DNA of 49,131 nt from Deltaproteobacteria bacterium. GTDB lineage: Bacteria; Desulfobacterota; GWC2-55-46; UBA9637. A model generated the notes under the pieces. The model searched no databases, was not told where the DNA came from, and saw only the letters and a list, made by a program, of their open reading frames with translations. Shown one piece after another: positions 26,403 through 34,554 of this stretch (positions within the stretch are counted from its first letter, which is position 1; every line of letters begins with the position of its first letter). Location of the stretch: positions 1 to 49,131 of the forward strand of contig JACRNJ010000068.1 in assembly GCA_016219285.1 (NCBI GenBank), written 5' to 3'. A program made the translations under genes and the position numbers.

Positions 26403-29059
26403 CAAAAGGCGCCTTTTTCTGCAACGGCTTTTTTCTGTTCACTGCGCAGCGCATCCAGATATTGTCTCGCCTGTTTGTGCCGTGGGTTTATCGCCAGCGC
26501 CTTTTCAAAAAGCTGTATTGCCTGGTCAGCCCTGAAAACATAAGAGGCATATGTAACGCCAAGCCTGTAGTAAAAATCTTCTGCCCCTATTTCAGGGATA
26601 ATAACAGGCGGGACAAAGTCATGCGCGTTTGACAGCATATCCAGAACCCTTTCATTTGCATCATTATCAGCATTTGAGTATAAAAGCATCGGCAGGGTAA
26701 ACTCCAGTATGGGGCGGTTATCGGTATTAATGGCGGCCTGTTTAATATAATTCCTCATGTCATTATTTCCCATCAAAAACAGGTTCAGGATATCAAATGG
26801 GTTAAGGATATCAATTCTGGCAAGGTCTTTTTGCACTTTTTCTGCCGCCACCCTTCCGGCCATATACTCCAATTCAAAATTGTGTGGTTGTTTAGAACCA
26901 ATCACAATCAAATCTGATGTGCCTGAGTAATGAAACCACAGGCTCACATACGGAAATGCCGATGCAAAGGTATTAAGACCTGTTTTCAGGTCATGGGTGG
27001 ATATTCTATAGTTTTGAAACCAGAGGGCTGACACCCCGTCATCTGTCAATTTACTGTTTATTTCGTTAAAGTATTCTTTTGTAAATAGATTGGATACCCC
27101 TGTAATCCATGGGTCTGACACGGCAGATACAATAACATCGTATCTTTTTTTGGTGGTAAAAAGGAAATTGCGGCCATCTGTGATATGCAGCCTTATCCTT
27201 GAATCATCCAGTGCATTGTTGTTGGCTGCAGAAAAGTATGTTGCAGCCTCAACAACCGCCGGTTCAAGCTCTACAACATCAATATCTTTTAGAGGATACT
27301 GCTCCATTGCCCCTAATGTAATGCCTGAGCCAAGCCCTATAACAAGGGCGCTATCGCTTTTTTTGCTAAGCAGCATAGGGATGTGCCCCAGAAGAGACCA
27401 TGCCTTGCCTGGTTCTAAATCAACGGCTTTGGCCTCGTATTTGCCATTAGATTGATACGATATAGTCCTCCCGTCTGCCTCTTTTCTGACCGTGATAATG
27501 GCGTTGAGACCCTCCTTATAAAATAAAAGCTCTCCGTATTTACCTTTGTGTTTGAGGGTTTCCACAACTTGACTGTCAATCGGGTTTGCGTACGGGCCTA
27601 TGGTCATAATCATCCTATCCCATTGCGGGATATTCGGGGCAAGGATTAAAAAACATGTGATAACAACCAGCGCCAACAATGTTTTAGTCCGCGCCTTCAC
27701 AGGTGTAACAGCAAGCAGTATCAATGCCAGCAGGATATTGATGCCTGTGAGAAGAATAATTGATTTCTGGATGCCAATAAACGGCACAAACACAAATCCG
27801 CCAATAAATGAACCGGCTATGGCTCCTAATGTGTTTAAAAAATATATATTGCCAATGCCTTTTCCAACCGAGCCTGGTTCCCTTGCATATATCCTGCTTA
27901 CAGCAGGGAATATTGCGCCCATAGAGATGGTTGGTATAATCATTATTGCCGAGCAGAGCAGAGACTGCATAAAGAGAAATACCCAGAAACGGCCTGAGAA
28001 GGCTTCAAACATCTTGAGAAAGATGAATGGCAAATCCTTATACCACGGCACTGCTATTAATACGGAAAACCCTATGATAAACTCAAACAGGGCAAACCAG
28101 AGAATAGGGTTTTTCCTCTTATCAATAAACGGCGCAAAGGCTATGCTGCCGATGCCTATGCCAAAAAGAAAGGTGGCAAGCATGATGGTAAAGGCATAGA
28201 TAGACGAACCGATAATGAGTGAAAATATTCTAAACCACAATACCTCGTAAGCAAGGGCTGCAAAACCAGAAACGGCAAAGGCGCCGAGAACTAAGATGTT
28301 GATGAATCTGGCACTGTGGTTTGCCGGAGACCCTATGGTCTCCTCCTTCTTGCTTCCCGCCTCTTGCCTCTCGCCTCTTGCCTCTTGTGTGCCGCCTGCT
28401 GTCTTTTTATAAGCAAAAGATACCAGCATGATGCCTATAGCAATATCAACAATGCCTGCTATAAAGACAGTCTCGTTTACGCCAATTATATATAAAGCGA
28501 AAAAGCCTGTAATTGCGCACCCGATAACAGCGCCCATGGTATTAACTGAATAAAGCATGCCGACATTAAAACCGATGCCTTTGCCTGCTTGTGCTGCAGC
28601 AGACAGGCCTTGCTGCGCTGCAGTAAAGTATCTGGCAAGTATTGGAAATGTTCCGCCCATGAGGGTTGTGGGAATTATGATGCCTGCGAATGCAAGCATG
28701 AATTGTGTAAGATTAAAAGAGGCATAGTGAATATCGCCTGCCGACAGGTTTGTAAGGTAAAATGTCCGCATAGCTGAAAATATATACGGCGTGAGGAGAC
28801 AGTAGGCGCCTATAATTATTTCAACTATGCCATATGCTGCAATGGGTTTATTGTAACGGTCTATAAGCCTTCCGAGTATAAGGCTTCCTATGGCAAGACC
28901 TGCCATGAATGAGGTCAAAACCGTTGTAACAGCAAACTGGGTGGAGCCAAATGCAAGGATGAGCATCCTTGTCCAGACCAGTTCATAGACAAGCCCTGTC
29001 ACCCCTGTTATAAAGAAACATATAATGAGCAGATATCTTGTAATGCGCGCAGTATTCAT
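26402..29059 (-). CDS. MFS-like transporter fused to a spermidine-synthase-like domain and TPR tail
   Basis: The 885-residue membrane protein has two blocks of about six or seven helices (about 1-220 and 250-460). A Rossmann methyltransferase-like domain follows, with ALVIGLGSGITLGAMEQYPL, VVELEPAVVEAATYFS and ITDGRNFLFTTKKRYDVIV, as in spermidine synthases. A TPR-like tail ends the protein (KALAINPRHKQARQYLDALR). Such fusions are widespread and uncharacterised; a polyamine product is not assured. The inter-block linker (about 222-243, QEARGERQEAGSKKEE) is encoded by a heptamer array. No SD is seen; a TTAG-type array lies directly upstream. Confidence 0.85.
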   Translation of the reverse strand: MNTARITRYLLIICFFITGVTGLVYELVWTRMLILAFGSTQFAVTTVLTSFMAGLAIGSLILGRLIDRYNKPIAAYGIVEIIIGAYCLLTPYIFSAMRTFYLTNLSAGDIHYASFNLTQFMLAFAGIIIPTTLMGGTFPILARYFTAAQQGLSAAAQAGKGIGFNVGMLYSVNTMGAVIGCAITGFFALYIIGVNETVFIAGIVDIAIGIMLVSFAYKKTAGGTQEARGERQEAGSKKEETIGSPANHSARFINILVLGAFAVSGFAALAYEVLWFRIFSLIIGSSIYAFTIMLATFLFGIGIGSIAFAPFIDKRKNPILWFALFEFIIGFSVLIAVPWYKDLPFIFLKMFEAFSGRFWVFLFMQSLLCSAIMIIPTISMGAIFPAVSRIYAREPGSVGKGIGNIYFLNTLGAIAGSFIGGFVFVPFIGIQKSIILLTGINILLALILLAVTPVKARTKTLLALVVITCFLILAPNIPQWDRMIMTIGPYANPIDSQVVETLKHKGKYGELLFYKEGLNAIITVRKEADGRTISYQSNGKYEAKAVDLEPGKAWSLLGHIPMLLSKKSDSALVIGLGSGITLGAMEQYPLKDIDVVELEPAVVEAATYFSAANNNALDDSRIRLHITDGRNFLFTTKKRYDVIVSAVSDPWITGVSNLFTKEYFNEINSKLTDDGVSALWFQNYRISTHDLKTGLNTFASAFPYVSLWFHYSGTSDLIVIGSKQPHNFELEYMAGRVAAEKVQKDLARIDILNPFDILNLFLMGNNDMRNYIKQAAINTDNRPILEFTLPMLLYSNADNDANERVLDMLSNAHDFVPPVIIPEIGAEDFYYRLGVTYASYVFRADQAIQLFEKALAINPRHKQARQYLDALRSEQKKAVAEKGAF
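28335..28395. repeat. GAAGCAA-type heptamer array inside a coding region
   Basis: On the minus strand this reads as GAGGCAA, GAGGCGA and GAAGCGG-like heptamers and is translated in frame as a basic linker between the two membrane halves of the fusion protein. It is the same family as the arrays between genes at 33-48 kb. Confidence 0.85.
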
Positions 29060-29061
29060 TA

Positions 29062-29236
29062 TTAGGAATTAGGATTTAGAAATTAGAAATTTTTATAGCA
29101 TACATGCGGCGCGCCTAACAATATAAAACTTTATGCGGTTTGATAATACTATTGACAGATATGAGGAAAATTAGATAGGATTAAAAAAATTCTAATTCCT
29201 GATTAGAAATCAGACATTAGGGTTTAGGAATTGTAT
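29062..29236. repeat. TTAGAAA/ATTAGGA-type heptamer arrays
   Basis: The left array is ATTAGGAATTAGGATTTAG-like. The right array is AATTCTAATTCC then ATTAGGGTTTAGG. About 90 nt of unrelated AT-rich sequence lie between. The arrays fill the divergent gap between the fusion transporter gene and the LysM gene. Confidence 0.78.
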
Positions 29237-29261
29237 TTCTAAGTGAGGAAGGTCTGTTGCA

Positions 29262-30071
29262 ATGAATGTGCTCATAGTGGCGGCATTATTCCTGAGTTTC
29301 GCAGTCGGCATTAACTGGATAGCATCTGACAAGGAAAAGGCTGATATGAAAAAGGCATTATCGCAGACTAAACTTGTCATAAAAGACGTAGAGCAGCAAA
29401 TGATGGCTGCGCAAACCAGGCTTGACCGAAACACTAGTCAACTGGAGGAACTCGAGGCAAAATACAGGGAAAAATACAAGGCTGAGAGCGCGGAGGAGAA
29501 GAAAAGACTATCAGAAGCATTACTCAAGGCTGAGGAGGCAAGGCTCATTGCTGAAAAAAAAGCGGAATCAGACATAGCCGCCGCAAAACAGCAAGGGAGA
29601 GAAATACAAGGGGCGCAGAATAAAAGCTCCGAATTAGAAACCCGTTTGCTCGCAATAGAGGAGGCTGTGAAAAAACTTGAGGCTAAGGCTGAGGCTGAGA
29701 AACAGGCTAAATTACAGGCAGAAGAAGAGCTAAGGCAAAAGGCTGAGGCTGTAAAAACCGGTGAAGATGATAAATCAGGGCAATTGTCAACAACAGTTGA
29801 TCTGAAATCAGGAGAAAACCTGCAGGAAGATGCGTTCATTAAATATACAGTAGTGGAAGGGGACACCCTCTGGACGATAGCAGGCAAGGAGTCTGTCTAT
29901 AACGCCTCCAAGCTGTGGGTAGTTATCTATATACACAACCGCGACCAATTAAAAGACCCAAATTACTTATATCCGGGACAGGTTTTGCTGATACCAAAAA
30001 AGAGGATAACTAACCAAGATGCAATAGACGCCTTCTTAAAGACTAAATCGGCTCTGGAGGAGGCGCAATAG
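29262..30071 (+). CDS. LysM-domain coiled-coil envelope protein
   Basis: The 269-residue protein has an N-terminal membrane helix or uncleaved signal (about 2-20). A long Ala/Glu/Lys-rich coiled coil spans 25-165. A C-terminal LysM domain (about 195-250) reads YTVVEGDTLWTIAGKE...YPGQVLLIP, which binds peptidoglycan glycans. It would be an inner-membrane-anchored rod reaching the wall. The SD is GAGGAAGG 9 nt before ATG. It is the first plus-strand gene before the cytochrome block, but a link to it is only positional. Confidence 0.85.
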   Translation: MNVLIVAALFLSFAVGINWIASDKEKADMKKALSQTKLVIKDVEQQMMAAQTRLDRNTSQLEELEAKYREKYKAESAEEKKRLSEALLKAEEARLIAEKKAESDIAAAKQQGREIQGAQNKSSELETRLLAIEEAVKKLEAKAEAEKQAKLQAEEELRQKAEAVKTGEDDKSGQLSTTVDLKSGENLQEDAFIKYTVVEGDTLWTIAGKESVYNASKLWVVIYIHNRDQLKDPNYLYPGQVLLIPKKRITNQDAIDAFLKTKSALEEAQ

Positions 30072-30376
30072 TCAAATTCCTAAATCTTAATTTCTAATTC
30101 CTAATTAAATACCTTAACAAAAAATCACAATGTTTTTCGTAGTCTGCCGATCCCGTTTAAATACATAACGGGACAAGTTTATCGGCGTATTTTAAAACGC
30201 CCATGAATTGGCAAGCTGCATTTAATTGCATTACACATTAAGATTTAGGAATTGTATTTAACGTATTCAACTTGCCTTTTACATCTTTCTTAAACATCCC
30301 AACACCCAAAAACAGATATTGATTTTTACCGGCCCACAAACATCACTTGACAGCATTAGCTCTCATATAGTATTTT
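30072..30376. repeat. Intergenic stretch of nested palindromes
   Basis: TTCTAAT/TCCTAAT-type arrays at 30075-30115 and 30237-30255 flank a central palindrome (30145-30230) with CCGATCCCGTT...AACGGGAC and ATCGG parts. This centre resembles repeats at 3715 and 6535. After 30256 there is no recognisable feature except a weak TTGACA at 30347-30352 before the cytochrome gene. Confidence 0.65.
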
Positions 30377-31024
30377 ATGAAATATTCAGCAGGCAGATTA
30401 GTTGTGAATGTTTACTTTAAACTCATAATTGGAATAATTATTACTGTGAATAGTATTATTTATGGCTGCGGCGCTATAAAAAGTCTTACGCAAGACATAC
30501 ATCTTCGCACTGCTGAAACAACCAAGACAGCGCAGAAACAACAAGACATGGGGAAAAAGGACCGGTTTGAGCAATACTTTAATGTTATAGCGAAAATGGG
30601 GACGGTAAGACCGAGGGCAGCCAGCCTGCCGGCTTTGAGATATCTGCCCAAAGACCCTTATAACAATGTCAACTGGACAACCGCTGTCATAGACGGCTTG
30701 ATAGCCCCGAAGGGATATCTCGACGAAGAGGAGGACGCAGAGCCTCTTCAGTTTAATATCTTTATTGAGGCAAAGGTGCCTCTTATGGCCAATGTCATAT
30801 TCCCCCACTCCATACATACATACTGGCTTAGCTGCAAAAACTGCCATCCGGGCATATTTATACCTGAGGCCGGGGCAAACAATATTACCATGGATGATAT
30901 ATTTCAAGGCAAGTGGTGCGGCCGCTGCCATGGAAAGGTGGCATTTGATTTTTGGCCAATGACAAACTGCCGCAGATGCCATATGATTCCGAAGCACGAA
31001 TCGGGGTATAAGGAGTCGTGGTAA
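30377..31024 (+). CDS. Triheme c7-type cytochrome lipoprotein
   Basis: The 215-residue exported protein has three CxxCH heme sites: CKNCH, CGRCH and CRRCH. Their spacing is that of the c7-type triheme domain, with the characteristic FPHSIHTYWLSCKNCHPG and GANNITMDDIFQGKWCGRCH. The distal His ligands would include those of PHSIHT. The N-terminal helix ends SIIYGC, a possible lipobox, so the protein may be lipidated. A long spacer (about 35-125) separates the anchor from the heme domain. It likely shuttles electrons in the periplasm. No clear SD precedes the ATG. Confidence 0.88.
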   Translation: MKYSAGRLVVNVYFKLIIGIIITVNSIIYGCGAIKSLTQDIHLRTAETTKTAQKQQDMGKKDRFEQYFNVIAKMGTVRPRAASLPALRYLPKDPYNNVNWTTAVIDGLIAPKGYLDEEEDAEPLQFNIFIEAKVPLMANVIFPHSIHTYWLSCKNCHPGIFIPEAGANNITMDDIFQGKWCGRCHGKVAFDFWPMTNCRRCHMIPKHESGYKESW

Positions 31025-31026
31025 AG

Positions 31027-31191
31027 AACATGGAACTTGGAGCATGGAGCATGGAACTTGAAACATGGAACTTGAAACATGAAACATGTAACATGTAACA
31101 TGGAGCTTTATGCTTCAAGCTTCATGCTTCATGCTTTATGCTTCAAGCTTTATGCTTCAAGCTTCATGCTTCAAGCTTCAAGGTTTGGAAC
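31027..31191. repeat. GAACATG/CTTCAAG heptamer palindrome, left of four-helix gene
   Basis: About 11 units of GAACTTG, GAGCATG and AAACATG are followed by about 11 units of CTTTATG, CTTCAAG and CTTCATG. The two halves are complementary in type but not base for base. The last purine unit supplies the ATG of the following gene. Confidence 0.93.
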
Positions 31192-31564
31192 ATGAAGCAT
31201 AATACTTTTCATAGCCAATTAAGGGAGAAAATTGATAAATATGTTCATTTGGTTTATAGATTAACAAGAAAATTACCGAAAGAAGAATTATACGGTGTTG
31301 TTTCACAGTTGCGACGATCTGCTCTTTCAGTAATGCTCAATTATATAGAAGGCTATGCAAGAATTGAGAAGTAAGGTTCACAAGAATTTTTTAGAAATTT
31401 CTTATGGATCGCTAAAAGAATCAAAATATCTATTACACTTTTCATTAGCAGAAAATTATATTTCTAAGAATGATTACGAAGAAGCAATAATTTTAGCAGA
31501 GGAAATAGGCGCAATGCTATACGGAATTATTAGAAACATGAAACTTGAAACATGGAACATGTAA
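31192..31564 (+). pseudogene. Frameshifted four-helix-bundle (23S rRNA IVP family) gene
   Basis: The first part (REKIDKYVHLVYRLTRKLPKEELYG to NYIEGYARIEK) and the second part (VHKNFLEISYGSLKESKYLL to EEIGAMLYGIIRNMK) together make one complete protein of the S23/four-helix-bundle family. They are in different frames. Removing the T at 31372 restores EKKVHKNF, which fits the family. The gene is thus broken by one extra base, or the assembly has an error. Both ends lie in heptamer arrays. Proteins of this family occur in 23S rRNA intervening sequences and as Avd-like factors; no function is known for free-standing copies. Confidence 0.82.
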
Positions 31565-31632
31565 CATGAAACTTGAAACATGGAGCTTCATGCTTCATGC
31601 TTTATGCTTCATGCTTCAAGCTTCAAAGGAGC
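31535..31632. repeat. GAACATG/CTTCATG heptamer palindrome, right of four-helix gene
   Basis: GAAACTT and GAAACAT units lead into CTTCATG, CTTTATG and CTTCAAG units. It mirrors the array at 31027-31191, so the four-helix gene is enclosed by two arrays of one flavour. Confidence 0.92.
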
Positions 31633-31639
31633 ATAACTA

Positions 31640-32683
31640 ATGAAAATACATACGACCTTAAGGCTTTTTTCAATCCCCATAATTACGATTATCCTTTTTG
31701 GCTGCGCGCCAACAAAAAAACTTCCGGAGATTATATGGCCTCTTCCGCCCGACCCGCCAAAGATACGGTTTGATAAAAGCTTCAGCGGAGCCAAGGAGTT
31801 TTACGGCGGTTCACTTGCAGGAGAGATTCTCCTTGGAGAAGATCCTTCCGGTGTTTTTTCTAAACCAAACGGCCTTCATACGGATAAAGCAGACAGGGTG
31901 TACGTCAGCGACACAGGTTCGGGTTTGGTGCAGATATTTGACCCAAAGGCCGATCATCCTATGATTTTGGAGGCAGGCGGCAGAAGCCCGTTTACCAAGC
32001 CCATAGGCATTGCCACAGACAATAAAGGAAACATATACGTGTCTGACAGCGGCGGCGATATTGTCTATATCTTTGGCGCAGACTTACAGTTTATTTCAGT
32101 CATCGGCCACGGCGGCGAGGTTTTTAAACAGCCGACAGGCCTTGCGGTAGATAATGAGAGGAAAAGACTATATATAGTAGATACACACAAACATCAGGTA
32201 ACAGCCTTTGATATAGATACCCTGAAACCGCTCTTTACCATAGGCAAGAGGGGAAGAGATGATGGGGAATTCAATTTTCCATCTTTCATAGTATTAGACA
32301 AAAAAGGGAATCTCTATATAGTGGATACTATGAACGGAAGGGTTCAGGTCTTTGACCCTGACGGGAGATTTTTAAGAAAATGGGGCAGGCTGGGCGACGG
32401 CCCGGGCATGTTTGCCCGGCCAAAGGGTATTGCCATGGACAGCGAAGGCCATGTCTATGTAGTAGACTCAGCTTTTAATAATGTCCAGATATTTGACCAG
32501 GAGGGGCAGATACTTATGGCATTCGGCGCATTCGGCGAAGGAAGGGGAGGACAGATACTTCCGGCCGGCATCGCCATAGACAGCGAGGACAGGATATACG
32601 TGGCTGACCAGTGGAATGAGCGGATTAATATATTTGAATATATGGGGGAGAAGTATAAGGCAAGAGCAGGCGCAAAGAAATAA
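31640..32683 (+). CDS. NHL-repeat six-bladed propeller lipoprotein
   Basis: The 347-residue protein has a signal peptide ending in the lipobox LFGC (Cys near 22), then a short Pro-rich stretch. Six NHL-type repeats of about 45 residues follow (FTKPIGIATDNKGNIYVSDSG, FARPKGIAMDSEGHVYVVDS). It is expected in the periplasm or at the outer membrane. NHL propeller lipoproteins accompany multiheme cytochrome genes in Geobacter-type loci and may help filament assembly or export; that role is inferred from context. AAAGGAG 8 nt before ATG is a good SD. Confidence 0.9.
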   Translation: MKIHTTLRLFSIPIITIILFGCAPTKKLPEIIWPLPPDPPKIRFDKSFSGAKEFYGGSLAGEILLGEDPSGVFSKPNGLHTDKADRVYVSDTGSGLVQIFDPKADHPMILEAGGRSPFTKPIGIATDNKGNIYVSDSGGDIVYIFGADLQFISVIGHGGEVFKQPTGLAVDNERKRLYIVDTHKHQVTAFDIDTLKPLFTIGKRGRDDGEFNFPSFIVLDKKGNLYIVDTMNGRVQVFDPDGRFLRKWGRLGDGPGMFARPKGIAMDSEGHVYVVDSAFNNVQIFDQEGQILMAFGAFGEGRGGQILPAGIAIDSEDRIYVADQWNERINIFEYMGEKYKARAGAKK

Positions 32684-32761
32684 ATTTCTAATTTCTAAAT
32701 CCTAAATCCTAATGAAATGTCAAATATCAAAAAAACAAAATATGATTTAGTTTTGTAGTTT

Positions 32762-32838
32762 TGTAGGGTGGGCATTGCCCACCATCCCGGATGATATTGG
32801 TGGAGAATAGGTTCTGGTGGGCGCTGCCCACCCTACAA
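32762..32838. repeat. GGTGGGC palindromic repeat, double copy
   Basis: TAGGGTGGGCATTGCCCACC and, inverted, GGTGGGCGCTGCCCACCCTA enclose about 30 nt. This is the same family as 3231-3283, 15946-15970 and 33081-33104. The outer arms form a long stem. Confidence 0.85.
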
Positions 32839-32853
32839 AGCTGTAAAAAAATG

Positions 32854-32955
32854 TCAGTGATGTTTTGGATGGTGTTTCTCTGTATAGCGAACAAAGATGT
32901 AAAAAGCTACTACACCAAGAGATAGCAGTATAAAAGCAATGCCTAAAGAAGTCAT
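32854..32955 (-). CDS. 33-residue single-helix membrane protein
   Basis: A strong SD (GGAGGAG) lies 6 nt before ATG. The product starts MTSLGIAFILLSLGVVAFYI, a single membrane helix, then has a short basic His-rich tail (VRYTEKHHPKHH). It is on the minus strand in an otherwise plus-strand block, between two GGTGGGC repeats. The layout is like small subunits of membrane oxidases or reductases, or small regulatory membrane proteins, but I do not recognise the family. The SD and clean helix make translation plausible. Confidence 0.6.
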   Translation of the reverse strand: MTSLGIAFILLSLGVVAFYIFVRYTEKHHPKHH

Positions 32956-33080
32956 ATCAATCTCCTCCTCTATCTAAAAATATACCAATCAAACTCCTTC
33001 TGCCGTCTTGTTAATCTCACATTGAAAATATAGCACCGATGTCGGAGTTTTGTCAATCCGTAAAATAGCGTGTAAAATTC

Positions 33081-33104
33081 TGTAGGGTGGGCAATGCCCA
33101 CCAT
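33081..33104. repeat. GGTGGGC palindromic repeat, single copy
   Basis: TGTAGGGTGGGC-AAT-GCCCACC forms a compact hairpin. It flanks the small minus-strand gene on the side opposite the copy at 32762-32838. Confidence 0.82.
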
Positions 33105-33197
33105 TCCTTCTATTTCATTAGAAATTGTATTATTAACTTCTTTTAATTTTTTTCTTGACAATTTTTAATTTTCAGATATAATCAATATCAAAGTTAA

Positions 33198-33292
33198 CCT
33201 ATAAAGACTTATGAGAGGTCTTTATAGGCCGGGTGATGGATGCCTGAATGCCTTAAGGGAGTGAATCCTGATTAGCATTTGGGCTTTTTTTT
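33198..33292 (+). ncRNA. Structured leader A with terminator-like hairpin, upstream of the OmcE-like gene
   Basis: A perfect 11-bp hairpin (CCTATAAAGAC/GTCTTTATAGG) is followed by GGTGATGGATGCC. A second hairpin, GCCTGAATGC/GCATTTGGGC, ends in eight T. GGAT and ATCC in the middle could form a pseudoknot. The layout is that of an attenuator or riboswitch. The segment ATAGG...GGTGAYGG..GCC recurs in leader B at 36296-36317. It does not match a riboswitch class I know. Confidence 0.5.
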
Positions 33293-33329
33293 GTGCCGCT
33301 CAGGAAGTAAGGCACATAGAAAAGGCCGC

Positions 33330-33420
33330 AGCAGGAAAAAAGAGGCAAGAGGTTAGAGACAAGAAGCAAGAAGTTAGAAGCAAGAAAGAAAAAACAAGAA
33401 AGAAAAAACAAGGGAGGAAA
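33330..33420. repeat. GAAGCAA-type heptamer array (purine arm)
   Basis: Units GAGGCAA, GAGGTTA, GAAGCAA and GAAGTTA, then GAAAAAACAA-like units, run up to the SD (GGGAGG) of the tetraheme cytochrome gene. Only the purine arm is present. Confidence 0.88.
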
Positions 33421-33425
33421 AACAG

Positions 33426-34397
33426 ATGAAAAAGCTATTATACATAGCAGTAGCAGCAGTAGCGCTGGCATTCAGCGGCACATCCTTCGCTGCCACTACA
33501 ATTCAACAGTGGGCGGGCGATGCTGAGAACAGCTATGCATGCTCACAGCTTGGCGCAACAAGCGCTTGCGGCGCGGCAGGCGGCATCGTATGGACAAGAC
33601 ACAACCTGTCCAGCTACGGAGAACATTATCAGGCATCAAAGACAACAAATACAACATTAACTTCAATTGCGAATGCAGAAACAACAGAGGTCTGCGTATT
33701 CTGTCACACGCCTCACCACGGCAGAACAGATACAGCCCCCCTCTGGAATAAGACCGCTTACTCTGGAAGCTATACAGCATACGGCACAACAATTGCCGGA
33801 ACCGGTATCTCATCAGTTGGCGGTTCAAGTTTGGCATGTCTCTCATGTCACGACGGCGTATCAACACTTGACGCTATGATAAATAAGCCGGGCAAGGGAA
33901 CAGGCACTGCAACATACGCATTTTTAGATAAGGCGGGCACAACGCTTGTCGGAACCGGAGACAGCCCGACAATCAATTCAGGCAGGCTGAATCTCGGCAC
34001 AACCCTTGCAAATGACCACCCGATATCAGTTACCTACAGCGCATCTGCCGCATCACTCAGGGCAACAAGCACAACTATAAGCAGCATTACAATCAATCAA
34101 GCACAGGTATTTGACGGCGGAGGTTCAAATTACGGCCGTTCAGACAACCTATGGGCAGTCAAGGGATTCGTCAGCAGCACAGCCACAATCGCTGACCTTT
34201 TGAGGGATAGCGGTCAGGTTCAGTGCTCATCATGCCATGACCCGCACTACAAGAACCAGACCAACGATGACCCGGCAGTGGTTGAGAGCTACGGCGCAGG
34301 CTATGATATAACCCATGTTGATATTGACGGCCTCTTCTTAAGAAGGGTCGGCGGCAACTCAAACTCAGGCGTATGCAGAACATGCCACAATAAGTAA
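33426..34397 (+). CDS. OmcE-like tetraheme cytochrome, candidate nanowire subunit
   Basis: The 323-residue exported protein has a classical signal peptide (cleavage after SGTSFA). Four CxxCH sites are present: CVFCH, CLSCH, CSSCH and CRTCH at the C-terminus. The surroundings EVCVFCHTPH...APLWNK, LACLSCHDG, DHPISVTY and CSSCHDPH follow the order of Geobacter OmcE, whose tetraheme subunits polymerise into filaments. The Thr/Ser/Gly-rich middle is typical of an exposed surface. NHL, PPIC and small cytochrome genes nearby match such loci. Filament formation is inferred. GGGAGG precedes the ATG, and a strong terminator follows at 34483. Confidence 0.85.
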   Translation: MKKLLYIAVAAVALAFSGTSFAATTIQQWAGDAENSYACSQLGATSACGAAGGIVWTRHNLSSYGEHYQASKTTNTTLTSIANAETTEVCVFCHTPHHGRTDTAPLWNKTAYSGSYTAYGTTIAGTGISSVGGSSLACLSCHDGVSTLDAMINKPGKGTGTATYAFLDKAGTTLVGTGDSPTINSGRLNLGTTLANDHPISVTYSASAASLRATSTTISSITINQAQVFDGGGSNYGRSDNLWAVKGFVSSTATIADLLRDSGQVQCSSCHDPHYKNQTNDDPAVVESYGAGYDITHVDIDGLFLRRVGGNSNSGVCRTCHNK

Positions 34398-34466
34398 CAT
34401 GTAACATGTAACATGTAACATGAAGCATGGAGCATGGAGATTCAAGATTCAAGATTCAAGATTCAA
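34398..34466. repeat. GTAACAT and ATTCAAG heptamer arrays
   Basis: GTAACAT units (three), then GAAGCAT/GGAGCAT, then four ATTCAAG units. All have period 7. They lie between the cytochrome stop codon and its terminator. Confidence 0.88.
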
Positions 34467-34482
34467 GCAAGAAGCAGGAAAA

Positions 34483-34516
34483 AGGGCGGCGGTCTAAAGA
34501 CTGCCGCCCTTTTTGT
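34483..34516 (+). terminator. Intrinsic terminator after the OmcE-like gene
   Basis: AGGGCGGC and GCCGCCCT pair, with an inner GTC-TAAA-GAC stem, and TTTTT follows. The stem is GC-rich and nearly perfect. It should end the cytochrome transcript. Confidence 0.88.
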
Positions 34517-34554
34517 ATTTGACAATCTGTTTATCCTCTGTTAAATTTGACCCT

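Noticed and set aside
26402-29059. True spermidine synthase gene
   Set aside because: The Rossmann domain is fused to a transporter-like membrane part, and aminopropyltransferase active-site residues cannot be confirmed by eye.
30885-31118. Minus-strand frames reading MFHVSSSMFQVPCSML-like peptide as genes
   Set aside because: They are translations of heptamer arrays, overlap a real cytochrome gene and have no SD or domain.
31027-31191. Repeat arrays as a CRISPR
   Set aside because: The units are 7 nt, contiguous and degenerate, with no unique spacers of constant length and no cas genes nearby.
33198-33292. Fluoride riboswitch
   Set aside because: GGTGATGG and TGAATCCTG are similar in parts, and GGAT/ATCC could pair, but the loop lengths and P2 stem do not fit and the downstream gene is a cytochrome, not a fluoride exporter.
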